A stretch of 64,000 bases of DNA. Source: Acorus gramineus (taxonomy: Eukaryota > Streptophyta > Magnoliopsida > Acorales > Acoraceae). The translations under genes were made by a program, and so were the position numbers. The stretch is taken from contig CM060847.1 of assembly GCA_030737835.1 (NCBI GenBank), positions 21,540,433 to 21,604,432 on the forward strand, in the 5' to 3' direction. Below the pieces are notes generated by a model. The model worked only from the letters and a program-made list of their open reading frames with translations. It did no database searches and had not been told where the DNA came from. This document shows, piece by piece, positions 11,784 through 23,379 of the stretch. Every line of letters starts with the position of its first letter. Positions within the stretch are counted from its first letter, which is position 1.

Positions 11784-14048
11784 TCTATATTACTAGTTGA
11801 TGTACATGTGCGTTGCACAAAGAAAAACGTACATAAATGACATGTAAGTCTAATAGTATATGAAAATGCACATAGATGATGCTGAAGAAAAATATGACAT
11901 TATAAAAGATGTGAGTCACGTTTAAATATATCAAACAAATACACGTAATATCAAATATATCATTACGATATAGTGATAAACCATTTATAAAATTATTGAC
12001 ATGTATAATGTATTGTTCATAAATATAATTTCATCAGATTTAATTATTATATATATATATATATCATAAATTTCAAGTAAGTTATGATGTTTCTGACAAG
12101 AACAATGTATTTATAAACAATTATTTTACTTTAAATTATAATTAATCACTTTTATTCTCTTGAACTAATAACATCAGCTACCTTGACTACTTTATTTAGA
12201 TTACCAATCGATCACTGAAATTAAGCATCTTTTGATATAAATACATAATTAAGTTATAAATACTGAAGAGGAATCACATCTCAAATATTGAAATGAATAA
12301 AAGTACAGAAACAAACTAAAAATAATTAAAGGAATCACATCTCAAATATTTATAATTTGCATTGAAATTGCAAAAGTATTTTCATTCACAAAGCATGCAT
12401 GGATGTTTCAAACAAAAAAACAAACACCTCATGCGAATTCACCAAATCCATCAAGCAGTGATACGTGCAACACCTTCCTGACGATCTCGTCGGAGATTGT
12501 TGCATCATGTTTTTCAAACAAGGTTCCTATCAAAGTTCTGTGTTAATCCTGCGAAATAAAAGGCATACATCAAATCATTCTATATCCTGTGTATTTATCA
12601 CAAAGTCATGTCATGTTACGCAAAAGCTAGATCTTTCTCACGGCTTGCCAAATTAAATGCACACAGTAATAACAAAATATATTGTCATACAATTATAAAT
12701 CTGATATATCCCAAGGCCTGCATAACAAAAAAATTTGATATCATACACTAACAATATTCTTGACGAGTATAAAAAACTAATGGAAAAACATCACATCTCC
12801 ACATAATAAATCAAAGTCATATTTCTTTTTGGAGCATTCATGAATGATTAAATGATGAATATTTTTTTTAAAAAATCAACGAATTAACCATTTTGAGATC
12901 TAAAATTGACAAGGGGCTTCATAACATGAATTAGATGTAACTTGTTCGGCAAGGGAGGCGAAGGAGTCGAAGCAGTAAAGATAACAGGGCAGCGACGAAG
13001 GTGCTTATCATTGGTGACCTGAATATAGTGAGAATGAAGAGGTCCGAGAGGCGGTCAAAGTGATCCTCGGTGTTCGACATTGACAAGTGATCGTGAAGAC
13101 CTCGACAAGCTTCTTGAACTCTACCTCCTCCGCCTCTTCTCCTCCCCCTGCGCGGCCTCCTTTCATCTGTGCGTCAAGAAATTGTTAGGGTTTTCATTTT
13201 CATTTTGTAAGGTTTCATAAAAAGTAATAATTGACGACTCTTTGTAATCCCATCCCATCCGGGAATGCTAAGTTGAAAGAATGAATTGAATAGATTCAAC
13301 TACATAGCATTAAATGATAATTATTCATAATCTAAGTATTAATACATATATATTGTCAAGTATAAATAATTATATATTATAAATCAAGATATCATAGCGT
13401 GTATTAAATTAAATAATTATATATTATGAATATTTGTGAATAATATGATTATTTTGTTAACCATAATACAAATGGTATATCATAGCATGTATTATGATAA
13501 TCAAAATAAATACAAAACATCAAATGAAATACATTATGAATAATTTTGAATAGTATTATTTTAAAAGAATCACATTTTAATAGAGACTCAAATTTTATAA
13601 TACAGACTCATATTTTTTAATAAAAAATTCATGTTTTTCATTTGAATATATTATATAGAACAATTTATGTTCTATTTCAAATATATTGACGTGATATTAC
13701 TTGTGAGAAGAAGTGATGTTCTTGTAGGTGAACTTTTTAAATATGTTGGTGGAGTGGTCATTGTCTTGAGCCACGATGGTGAGAGAGGGGGGGCATTGTG
13801 GAGGACAGCGACGACGATGTTTTCGAGGCCAAGAATGTGCAGTTGACGGTTTGTTGGTGCTTTGGTGGATGACGTCAAAGTTGTGACCGACGGGATTTCT
13901 ACATCATGATATTATTGTTCAAAACAGAATAAATAAGAAATAAATCTTTGTAAAGGGGAAGTAAACGAAAGGTCTGAAAATACAATCAGTGGAGAGTAAA
14001 TGGGGAGGGGGATGAATCATTTAAGTAGCATACGTTTGGAAAGCGAGT

Positions 14049-14340
14049 GGCCAAAAAATGAAGGGTGATGGACTCTTTAATAATGCTAATAAATAATAAT
14101 AATAATTGAATAGTTGTAAGGGGGATGAATAGTTGGAATGTAATACATACGTTTGGGATAATGAAACGTTGGTGTAGAAAATGTTTGGGATGGCCAAGAA
14201 AATGAAGGGTGATGGACTCTTTAATAATACTAATTAATAAAAAATAATAATAATAATTGAATAGTTGTAAGGGGGATAAATAGTTGGAATCGAATACGTA
14301 CGTTTGGGATGACGAAACGTTGGTGTGGAAAATGTTTGGG
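14049..14340. repeat. Two-copy tandem repeat, about 143 bp unit
   Basis: Two adjacent copies start near 14049 (ggccaaaaaatgaag) and 14192 (ggccaagaaaatgaag). Each runs through an AAT-rich tract, aattgaatagttgtaaggg, and ends near tggaaaatgtttgggatg. They differ by scattered substitutions and AAT-number changes. Confidence 0.75.
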
Positions 14341-14389
14341 ATGAGGTCGTAGATACTTTTATATGTAGTGTGCATGTATAAATATACAC

Positions 14390-14403
14390 AGTGTGTGTGT
14401 GTG

Positions 14404-14437
<34 letters not shown>

Positions 14438-14482
14438 ATTATTTTAGAAATTTAGATATGTATATAATATATATAAAATTTA

Positions 14483-14570
<88 letters not shown>
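14390..14570. repeat. TG and TA microsatellites
   Basis: A (tg)n run at about 14391-14411 is followed by TA runs. The longest is an almost pure (ta)n tract at about 14488-14570. It explains the repetitive Tyr-Ile open frame there, which is not a gene. Confidence 0.9.
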
Positions 14571-14572
<2 letters not shown>

Positions 14573-14842
14573 GCTTTATATATAGGTTAATCCAGTAACA
14601 TGTGCGTTATATATAACATTAAGATTTTTTTATTAATTAAGATATATTAACTTGACCATAAACTTCATGTGTAAGTTTATTTATGATATTTTAATATATG
14701 CACATATTGGCATATAATTTGAAAGGGTAAATATGTCAAACAAAATATCATTTGGGATTGGAATGGATTTTAAAGAATTGGGAAGGGTAAATCTGTCAAG
14801 TGAATGTTTTTCTTGGATTGATACTTTTATAGGTAGTATAGA

Positions 14843-15709
14843 TTTACAGAACTTTAGGGTTCTTTTTACAAAAATATCTTTATCTTGAAATCACAAAATA
14901 TCAGGGTTTCTTTTGCAAAACTGTCATTATCATGAGATTTGTAAATCTTGATATCATCTTTAATTCTTTATTGGTTAATGAAATAACAAACTTGTAAAAT
15001 TTAAATTCATAACCATATCTTAATAAATCTCATAGATACTTGATTAGATTAAAGATAACTTTATAATCTAATATAAGATATGGATAATAACTACATCAAT
15101 CAAATGAAGATAACATTTATTCCATTCAAAATATGTAAATCTTAAATCTTTTTGCATACACATTCATAACAAACTTAATTTATTTATTTATTTAATTGGC
15201 ATTCATTTAACTCTTCATTAAAACAATAACATAAATGTCATACAAGGTTTAAGAATCCCGATTGACATGCCGATTAAAATAAATAAAATCAAATAATTAA
15301 ATCCAAATAGAAGAGATGATCATAACCAATCGGTCTCTACTGTAAATCATACACAGAATATATGAACAAGGTTCATTTCATTATCTTATATGCATATACA
15401 TGTATCAAAGCACAATTAATGAAGCCTTGGATGCTAATGTCAAGCATTCTCCATTAAAAACTATATACGGTAAGCATTTGATGTATTCCGTGTACATGCA
15501 TATATGAATAAGAACAGTTTCATGCACATGCCATGTAATCAAATAAATTCATATGCTAACATATTAAACCAATGTATCAGCAAATCAACCCGTATAGCAT
15601 ATACATGTCATGTACAATTCAAAAACAAAATTGAATTATTTAACATATAAATGATGAATAAAACTAGATATCACCATTAAAATATATCATTAAATAATTC
15701 TATAACCAT
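14843..15709 (-). other. AT-rich leader-like sequence, no gene
   Basis: AT-rich sequence continuing the leader-like motifs seen at about 11750 (agggttcttttt..., cagggtttcttttgcaaaa). It runs up to the primer-binding site at 15710 and would be the 5' untranslated part of a minus-strand copia element. No protein-coding potential is visible. Confidence 0.35.
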
Positions 15710-15721
15710 GCTCTAATACCA
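15710..15721 (-). other. Copia primer-binding site
   Basis: Minus-strand TGGTATTAGAGC, close to the initiator-methionine tRNA complement TGGTATCAGAGC used by most plant copia elements. It lies two bases from the LTR-like segment that starts at 15724. Confidence 0.6.
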
Positions 15722-15723
15722 AT

Positions 15724-16005
15724 TGTTATACTAAATTCACAGGATCGAAAACTTACGGATCGACATATTTAATCTGATTGGAGGTCGATCACGATCTGTC
15801 TCTATTATTCTTCTTCTGTCTTTTAAAGCCTGAAAAAATAAAAGGGTTAAAGAAAATATTTGACTTCCTCTCAAAAGATTTGACTTCTTCTCTTTAGCTT
15901 TTCTGGAATTGGGATAACTGATGGGATCCAATCCCTTTTATATGCTAAGAAGGGGGTCAAATCTCAGTAATGAGTTTTAGTTGATGAATGTGATTGAGTC
16001 TAACA
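15724..16005 (-). repeat. LTR-like segment next to a copia primer-binding site
   Basis: A 282-bp segment with TGTTATACTA and GTCTAACA ends, placed where the 5' LTR of a minus-strand copia element should be. Its length resembles the 3' LTR at 7008-7293 (286 bp), but apart from the first few bases the two are not alike. It therefore belongs either to a different copia family or to a chimeric element. No target duplication joining 7008 and 16005 was found. Confidence 0.45.
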
Positions 16006-16153
16006 TTTTCCATAAAATTAGTGTATATATTTATATTAACCTTGAAAATATTTAAAAACAGCAAGTAAATATGAATGCATGAAAAGGGATGACCGCAATT
16101 GTCCATGTGAAAAATTGATGTGGACCGTAGATGAATTACGGCCCATGTTTGGA
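16006..16153. other. Start of the OPR duplication unit (copy A)
   Basis: From about 16090 the sequence aligns with 55075 onward upstream of OPR copy B (gaccgcaattgtcca against gactgcaactgtcca), marking the left part of the duplicated unit. No coding sequence. Confidence 0.5.
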
Positions 16154-16167
16154 CACGTCATTGGTCC
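16154..16167 (+). promoter_or_regulatory. Conserved OPR promoter block, copy A
   Basis: CACGTCATTGGTCC, also present at 55143 and 62158 upstream of the other two OPR units. It joins the complement of TGACG (bZIP/TGA factor core) to ATTGG (CCAAT box complement). The function is inferred from motif and conservation. Confidence 0.5.
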
Positions 16168-16630
16168 AGCAGCCCACCAACCCATTCAAACTTAGAACGG
16201 AGGTGTATCACTGCCAATGTATAATATAAAGTGCGATCAAATATAAAATTAAAATATTGAGATTTTTAAAATTTTATCTTTAAAAATTATTATTTTATTA
16301 ATTTTTTAATAGTTAAATTTTTTAACATAAAAATATAAGATAATAATTAAAAAAGTTAAATATTGAAAATGGATTTGATGTGCGTTTGAAAATCTGTAAT
16401 TTTTTAATTTTTTAAACATATAATCTATCCAAACAGGCCTCACAGTCACATTTGATGGCATTCCAAGTAATAAATCACAAATATTGTTCCTTTTTCCACA
16501 TGTCTCTGCGGGATCTGCTTCCCCTTCACATATTTAATGTGTTACATCTGTTGTCTTCTTTCCTTATATAAGCACCACCTGGAAACCCCAAAAATGGCAT
16601 TGATTTTTGTGAGAAGAAGAGGAGGTGAAT

Positions 16631-16690
16631 ATGTCAAAAATACCCCTGACGACCCCCATATAAGATGGGCAAGTTTGATCTCTCTCACAG
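16631..16690 (+). pseudogene. OPR: OPR copy A, exon 1 (disabled)
   Basis: Nearly identical to exon 1 of OPR copy B: it starts ATGTCAAAAATACCCCTG and ends CTCTCACAG followed by the donor GTCAGTTC. One extra C in a C run (near 16651-16656) shifts the frame, and a stop follows at once. A TATA box at about 16565 lies in the same position as in copy B. The remainder of this gene is 34 kb away, at 51372-53719, because LTR retrotransposons landed in intron 1. Confidence 0.85.
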
Positions 16691-18470
16691 GTCAGTTCAC
16701 CACCATGTACCCCAATAGAGATGATTTGTTTTACTTGTTTTTTTGTGATTTGTTTTCTCACAATATTGATATTTTCAAACAGTTTTAATTGAATTATCTT
16801 TTGTAATGCATTTTGGATTCTTGGGGAATTTTTAGAGATTTTTGCAATTATACCCCCAATAAAATCTTATTTTGTCATTCCCTAAGTCACTGCATCCTTG
16901 CAGTCAACTTAGTTGTGGTGGTTAAGGGGCTCCGTTTCTGCACCATTAATTGAATGCAAAAATGTCACATAGATCCCCAAGGGAAAATGAGGGGGGGGGG
17001 GGGGGGGGGGGGAAGGCTTAGCAGTGTATTGATTTAGGCTCTGATTGGAAACCGGTTTAAGAGTTAATTTTTTTCTCATAAACTGGGTTTAAAATTGAAT
17101 TTGCAGGAAGTTATCTCTCCACGTATTATGAAAGAACTTACTTTTGAGTTTTTTTTTTTTTATGCAAAGGGGTGTTTGCGGCTTATAATTAAGCTACATC
17201 CTTTTTTTATTTGGAAGCGAGAAATGGGTTTGGGGAACTCAGCTTCCTTCAAAATCAAAAGCACCCCAACCTCGTTTCCAAATAGGGCCTTGGTTGAGGG
17301 TATTTTAGACTTTTCAGAATGTGTGATTACCCTATGTTACCAAGGTTGAGCCAGGGTATGGTTGCACTTATGTAAAAAATTTCAAGGTTATTTTGAAAAA
17401 ATTGGAGTTTTTAGGGTATATATGTAAAAAACCGTTATTTTAATGTATATACATATTTATAATGAAGTATATGCTTTCATTGTCTTATTTGGATTCCCTT
17501 CTGCTGTTTGTATTTGCTTTGAATTTCATTTATATTTATATACTTCATTTAATTAAATATGTAATTTTTCAAGAAAATCTAGTATATATTCGATAAATTG
17601 AGTGTACTATTTTTTCCAAAAAAATTATATATTTCACTAAATGATGGTAAGAAGGATGGCACATAACATTGCCATTTCATTGGATGTAACATTGACCATT
17701 GTCTCAATTATTTCATGTTCTCCGATGGGATGTTTTCACATGTAACCATCCAAAAACTCAGTTTTGTTAAATTACCTTTGTCAAAACCATCTTTACATAA
17801 ATACCCCTCAAACTGTTTAAGTGAGTGCATAGTAGTTGTTATGAATTTCTTGAAGACATTACTTTTTACCGTTACATATTGTGTAATATCCGATTGCCTA
17901 TAACAGAATCCTTCAACCTTTCAACATCTATTTATCCTCTTATCTCCCATCCCCCTTATTGCAAAAAAAAAAAAGTTTGCGAATTGAAGTACAGAAGAAG
18001 GGAAGAACAAACATACAATCACATGATTTATGTAATTTAACAAAGGATTGTCTATGTAGAGAGAGAAACAAAAGAGAGAATTTCACAGTTTTTTTGGGCT
18101 ACAAATTACACTGTGGTGAGGCTATAAATCTGATTCTCTTTCAAAACTCAAGACATCCTCTCAATGGTATGAGAAGTTTTAGCTTATGAAGGAGTATATA
18201 TATCTTGGATACATTACCACGATACCATTACACAATACATAAATGATAGAATTGCCATTACACATGTACAAAATACTGAATATGTCAATCATTTATGGGC
18301 AAACAATATTCCGACCATGGGGACAACTCTTATGTTGTAGTTTTTTTTTTTTTTGATGTTGTAGTTCTTCCTTAATGTCCACATCTCTTCACAAGCAATC
18401 TACATGAAGTTTATGCTCTTCATTTCTCATCCCTTCAACCCAAGCATCTTCATTTTTCAACCCTTCAACC
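16691..18470 (+). other. OPR copy A intron 1, left part
   Basis: Intron sequence aligned in many places with intron 1 of copy B (for example 18420-18475 with 56095-56149). A run of 22 G lies at 16991-17012. Some 400 bp here (about 17020-17640) have no counterpart seen in copy B. Short open frames in this stretch have no domains. Confidence 0.6.
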
Positions 18471-18475
18471 GAACC
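18471..18475 (+). repeat. Target-site duplication of the outer LTR element, left copy
   Basis: GAACC, repeated at 50685-50689. The unoccupied site survives in OPR copy B at 56145-56149. Confidence 0.9.
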
Positions 18476-19289
18476 TGTTATATATGTGTCACTTTTTAGC
18501 CTGCTGGTAACCGTTGGAGCGTTCTGGCAGTTTTTCGTTTTTTTCGGTTTTTCGATCGGTACCGCTTATTTCTGGACTATTAGCTATCATCCTGAGCTAG
18601 AGGACTCCGATTGAAAATCTAACTGCATATTTGGTGTCCTGGTGCCATTTTAGACCTCTCACGAAAATTTCGTTGAATTCCGGTAACGTTTCTGAAATTT
18701 CACAGTTCCGGGGCGTATCTGGGTTTTTAAGTCGCTCACTATATAAAGGTGGGATGTAAATTCCGAGTTACTGTTCATCATCTCCTACCTTGAGCCCTCT
18801 CTCTCCTCTCCTCCGTTTTTCTTCCGTTTGAGGCCCTTAGACCCCTCAAAACTTAAAACCTAAAACATAGGAAGTGTAGATCGGGTCCCGATCTACACTC
18901 CGGTGTTTTCAAATCCCAATTCCGGCGAGTTTTGCTCGTCCGTCCGCCCTCTCTTCGTCCCTGATTTGAGCCATCTCGGCGGAGGAGGTAGATCGGGGCG
19001 TAGGAGAGCCTTTGAGAAAGGTTTCGGCGCGCGGAGAGCCACCGGACTTCCCCTCCTCCCCTTGGTAAGCCCCCTTTCCCTCTTTTTCTTGCATAGATGT
19101 ATGCTAGGGGGGTGGTTTTGTGGTTGGGAGGTGGTTGGCGGCGGTGGGTGGCCGTCGGAGGGCTGTGGGAGGCGGTCGGAGGCTGTGGTGGTGGTCGGAG
19201 GTGGGTGGTAGAGGAGCTCGGGCTCGGGCAGGATGGCAGGGCAGCAGCAGCAGGCGCAGCAGCCGCAGGCGCAGCAGGCAGGGCCGCTG

Positions 19290-20050
19290 GCAGGGCATGC
19301 GCGTGCGTGCGCGCGGGCGTGCGCGCGGGCGTGCGCTCGGGCTGGCGCTGGGCGTGCCTGGTGCTGGGCGTGCAGGGCTAGTCGGGTGCTAGGCTGGCAG
19401 GGCTAGCTGGGTAGGCTGGGAGCAGGGCACCAGTTTGCTGGGCGCGCGAGCGCGTGCGCGCGGGGGCGCCCGCGGGCGTGCGCTCGGGGGGTGCAGGGGC
19501 GCTCGGGCATCAGGCGGGCAGCGCCCCGGGCGTGCAGGCGAGCGGTGCTCGGGCCACTCGGCGACGCGCGCAGGCAGGCAACGCGGGCAGCAGCGCGGGC
19601 AGGCTGGCAGGCGCGCTGGGCGAGTGCTGCCAGGCGCGCTGGGCGCGTGTTGCGCGGGCGTGCGCGTGGACGCTGGGTGAGGGTCCCGGGCGCTGGGCGC
19701 TGGGTCGCGGGTGCCGGGTGCTGGGCGCTGGGCGCTGGCGGGCGCAGTCGTGCGCGGGTGCGTGCGCGCGGGTGCGCGGGTGCGCGCGGAGTGGGTGTGC
19801 GGGTGCGCGCGGGTGCTGGCGCGAGCGGGGGTGTGCGCGGGAGTGCGCGCGGGCGTGCGCGCGCGCGGCCAGTGCGCCTGGGCGCTGGGCAGGGAACCAG
19901 TGCGCGCGCGCGCGTGCATGCGCGTGCGTGCGCGTGCTGGGGCGTGCTGGGGCATGCTGGGGCGTGCTGGGGCAGTGCGGGGCGTGTGCGCGGGGGCCAT
20001 GCGAATGGCTGCCCGAGGGTTCGGGTAGGTGTCGGGGCACTCGGACTCGC
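19290..20050 (+). repeat. GC-rich low-complexity island in the 5' LTR
   Basis: Dominated by gcgcgggcgtgcgcgc-like text. The scarcity of A and T removes stop codons in all frames, so long open frames rich in Arg, Ala and Gly appear on both strands but are not genes. Alternating purine-pyrimidine runs could favour Z-DNA. The matching part of the 3' LTR is 48022-48830. Confidence 0.85.
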
Positions 20051-20975
20051 GTGCGTACGCGCGTGCTCGCATGCGTGCGAGCCCGTATGCATGCTTATCC
20101 GAGTTTTGGGTATTTCTATGCATTTCTATGTATAAATTGTGTGGTTTCTCACCATATTGAATGTCTGTCTTGCAGATCTAGACGGACGGTCGCGCGACGA
20201 CCCCGATCTCGGTGAGTGGGACAATCCAACCCAGTAGAGAGGTGTTATACGCACTTGGGCGTATACCGACCTCTCCTGGGCACCATGGATAAATATTGAC
20301 ATGTTGTAATATGTATATCATGCGAGCATGAATAATTGTAGAATGCATGTTACCCTAGACTTTGCATGTTAGGGACTTGCACCCTTAGGATATGTGTATG
20401 AGCCATGCAGCATGTCCCCTGGTTCCATGTTAGGAAGCCCGACCGATGCATGTGCCCTACTAGTTTATTTATTAAATTAAATGCTAGTAATTTGTTAAAT
20501 TGCATGTTATAGTGAATATTATAGGGGAGGGGCCTTGCGAGGACAGCGGTGAGACCCGGGTTAGGGTACACCGTGTTCCTTGTTTGGTTGTCGGGGTGCC
20601 CTATAACGGGAACTCACGCTGCCCTCCCGAGTTTCTTTCCCCAATGATATTCCACCCTTGTTATAACCTTATGCATGTTCCCCGCATCGTAGTTATGCGC
20701 CCTGGTGGGTTCTGAGGAATTCAGAACATTAGTGTTGTTATAATGTGCCGTCTGCGGATCCAAGTGGATCATATGCGATGGGTAGGCTGTTCTGTTCCCT
20801 TCGTTGGATCCGGTAGAGACTACCCCAGCGTTAGACAGGCCTTCCTGACAGAGGGCTCCCATCAGTAGGCACCTCCTGATTTAGGACGGACTGTGCTGAA
20901 TGTGGGAGTAGACCAGGCGGCCTACGGAGTGGAGGAGAGACTATCGGTGGACCAAGGGTGACCAACAGCCTAGTC

Positions 20976-21330
20976 AGTCCCAAAATCCTATGTCACCCAT
21001 TGAAGGGTGAGGGTGAGGGTGTAGTGGGTTGGCGATGAACGACCCACTGGAGTTGTGATTGGATGCTTGTAAGTCCCAAAATCCTATGTCACCCATTGAA
21101 GGGTGAGGGTGAGGGTGTAGCGGGTTGGCGGAAGCGACCCGTTGGTTTTTGGTGCAGTTAGTCCCAATATCCTATGTCACCCATTGAAGGGTGAGGGTGA
21201 GGGTGTGGCGGGTTGGCGGAAGCGACCCGCTGGTTATGTGTAGCCAGTCCCAATATCCTTTGTCGCCCATTGAAGGGTGAGGGTGAGGGTGTAGTGGGTT
21301 GGCGATTGAGCAACCCACGGCTTTGAGTTG
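20976..21330 (+). repeat. Tandem repeat in the 5' LTR, four units of 86-96 bp
   Basis: Units start at 20976, 21072, 21160 and 21246 with agtcccaa and share tgtcacccattgaagggtga. Each ends in a block (gggttggcg ... gaccc) that can fold on itself. The same array is in the 3' LTR at about 49802-50155 and, on the other strand, at about 63140-63290. Confidence 0.9.
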
Positions 21331-21859
21331 TGCTATCATTTGTGGATTAAGTAATGTGGTTGTGGATTATAAGGATATCTGGTTGTGGTCAATATTGTCT
21401 GTGATGCATGGGTTGTGCCGTTCACTGAGCGTGTGGCTCACCCCTCGCACAATATTTTTCTTCAGTGTCATCTGAGTCGGATCTGGAGGAGGAGCTCCCC
21501 GAGGGACTTCATCAGTAGCGGAGTAGCGCCACGTCCCGCGAGTTTCTGAGGCTATCAGCATCCCTTGTACCAGTATGTATTATTTTCCGTGCTTGGGCAC
21601 GCGTTTGTGTTGTATTTGGACGTCTTTGTATGTATATTGGCTCTCACAGGACATGTGATTATGTATGGAGTCTGTAGTGTGTTTTGATTACAGATTCAGT
21701 CTTTAGTTATCCGCATTTGGTGTATATATCATGTCAGCCCTGCTTTTGTTGTCTGTGTGTCATTTTGCTTGTGTATGATATTATTGACCTCCTGTGTAGA
21801 TTCTGATATTTTATATACACTTGTCGTGTCTCGGGGACGCCCGGGGCGTGACAAAAAGG

Positions 21860-21871
21860 TGGTATCAGAGC
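21860..21871 (+). other. Primer-binding site of the chromovirus
   Basis: TGGTATCAGAGC, complementary to the 3' end of initiator-methionine tRNA, seven bases after the 5' LTR. Confidence 0.9.
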
Positions 21872-21928
21872 CTGGTCCTGTCAGAGCCAATGGTCTTCTT
21901 TCGTAGAGATGAGTCCTAGGATTTTGAT

Positions 21929-23140
21929 ATGAGTATTCTGATCCTAGAGTCTGGTTTTCTTAGGATTGCTGATATGTCTCCTCGTGGAGGACGGCGCGGA
22001 CATGGTCCCTCTCGACCTTTGGAGGTTTCCGGACCTGCTAGAGGCGAGGATGCTACTGGAGAGTCCACGGCTGTGAGGCCAGGATCGGCGCAGGAGCCTC
22101 CCGCACGGGAACGTGCGTTCGCTCGGATAGCGGATTCGGTGGAGACTCGGATCAAGGCACTGGAGGCGCAGACCAGAGCGTTGGTAGAGCAAGCGCGGGA
22201 GATCCGGGAGCTGAGGGCGGCCCGTGATGCAGTTCCACAGGTCCCCTTGGCAGCAGATCCGTCTGTGGTACCCGAAGTACCCCCAGTCCCCGTGGTGATT
22301 CCAGCGGCGAGGGTTCAGGATCCCCTGGCGAGGGAGGTGGGGCTAGAGGCTGCAGCGCGGGTGCAGCAGAGTGGCCTCGCAGCCTTTTTGAAGCTCCATC
22401 CTCCCGAGTTCTATGGCCAGTTGGCGGATCCCCTTGCCCCAGAGCGATGGTTGATGGAGGTGGAGGTGATCTTCTCGACCATGCTTTGCACCGATCGCCA
22501 GCGAGTCTCTCTGGCCACCTTCATGCTGAAGGGTAGCGCTGCCGACTGGTGGGCTACCCGAGTGGTGGACATTCCAGAGGGAGTGGAGCAGCTTTCTTGG
22601 GCAGGATTCCAGAGGTATTTCCTGGAGGAGTACTTCCCGTTCTCGGCGCGGCAGATCGTGGTGCAGGAGTTTGAGCGGTTGACGCAAGGCTCTATGTCTG
22701 TCGCCGATTACTCCACGCGCTTCACAAGGCTATCCAGGTTCGCTCCAGCCTTGGTGATGGACGAAGAGGCGCGGTGCCGCCGTTTCGAGCTTGGTCTCTG
22801 CAGCGCCATTCGGGTGCATGTCTCCTCCCAGGCTTTCTCGAGGTTCTCGGACTCGGTGTCTCGAGCGAAGACAGTCGAGCGAGACCTCGGGATCATCGTG
22901 GGGGTTCCGACCCTTTCTGCAGATCAGGGTTTTTCCGGGAGTTGGGACCTGGGGCAGCGCAAGAGGAGGAGGCCCCGTTTCGATCAGTCAGCGGCTGTCT
23001 CTCCTCCAGCGGATGCGGTGCCAGAGTGGGATCCAGCACCCATTGCGACAGTGCCCATCCAGTCCCGGTGACCAGAGAGGTGGCGCTGCTTCCATTGTCA
23101 GCGCATCGGGCATATCAGATACAATTGCCCTGATGCTGGC
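21929..23140 (+). CDS. Chromovirus gag (fossil part)
   Basis: Structural protein of the outer element. A likely start is at 21974 (MSPRGGRRGHGPSR); an earlier in-frame Met is at 21929. It begins with an Arg/Pro-rich and then coiled-coil-like N-terminus. The retrotransposon gag domain lies at about 22384-22800 (hallmarks PPEFYG, PERWL, WWATR, FLEEYFP, LTQGSMSVADY). A CCHC zinc knuckle is encoded near 23085-23125. The domain order is that of Tekay/Del-type gag. It belongs to a broken element, so current function is not implied. Confidence 0.8.
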
Positions 23141-23379
23141 CGACCCCGTGTGCTACCTCAGCAGCGGCAGCCGGCGAGGCGTGCTCTTGCTCCTCTGCCG
23201 CAGTTTGTTCAAGGCAGGGTTGCAGCGCTTTCGGCTGAGGAGGCGCAGGTTTCGGGCGTCATGGTTCGAAGTAATGTTTTGTTCCCAGCTCCCTATGAAT
23301 ATATGTGTGTTGATTGCGGTTAAGCATGTGTATGATGTCTCGTTGAGCGGGTAATGAGTGTGGTTGTTTGAGTTAAGGA

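Larger units (their letters stand above)
11784..14842. mobile_element. Possible Helitron-like block(s) inside the copia leader
   Basis: The left edge reads TCTATATTACTAG followed by catgtgcgttgcac, a wording typical of the 5' ends of plant Helitrons. The right edge, read on the other strand, is TCTATACTACC. The block separates two stretches that look like one copia leader. It contains two GC-richer segments (about 12930-13190 and 13690-13880) that could be captured gene fragments, but I recognise no protein in them. Two Helitron-type 5' ends facing each other suggest two elements or an inverted one. A CTRR 3' end with hairpin was not identified, so the class is tentative. Confidence 0.25.
18476..21853 (+). 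repeat. 5' LTR of the chromovirus
   Basis: 3,378 bp, starts TGTTATATATGTG and ends GGGGCGTGACA. It has a TATA box at 18740-18747 (TATATAAA), a very GC-rich low-complexity island at about 19290-20050 and a four-unit tandem repeat at 20976-21330. Confidence 0.9.

Noticed and set aside
14368-14571. Tyr-Ile repeat open frame
   Set aside because: Translation of a TA microsatellite.
19389-20215. Several long overlapping open frames on both strands (Arg/Ala/Gly/His-rich)
   Set aside because: They lie in the GC-rich low-complexity island of an LTR, where the lack of A and T removes stop codons in all frames. No domains, and the frame set differs in the matching LTR.
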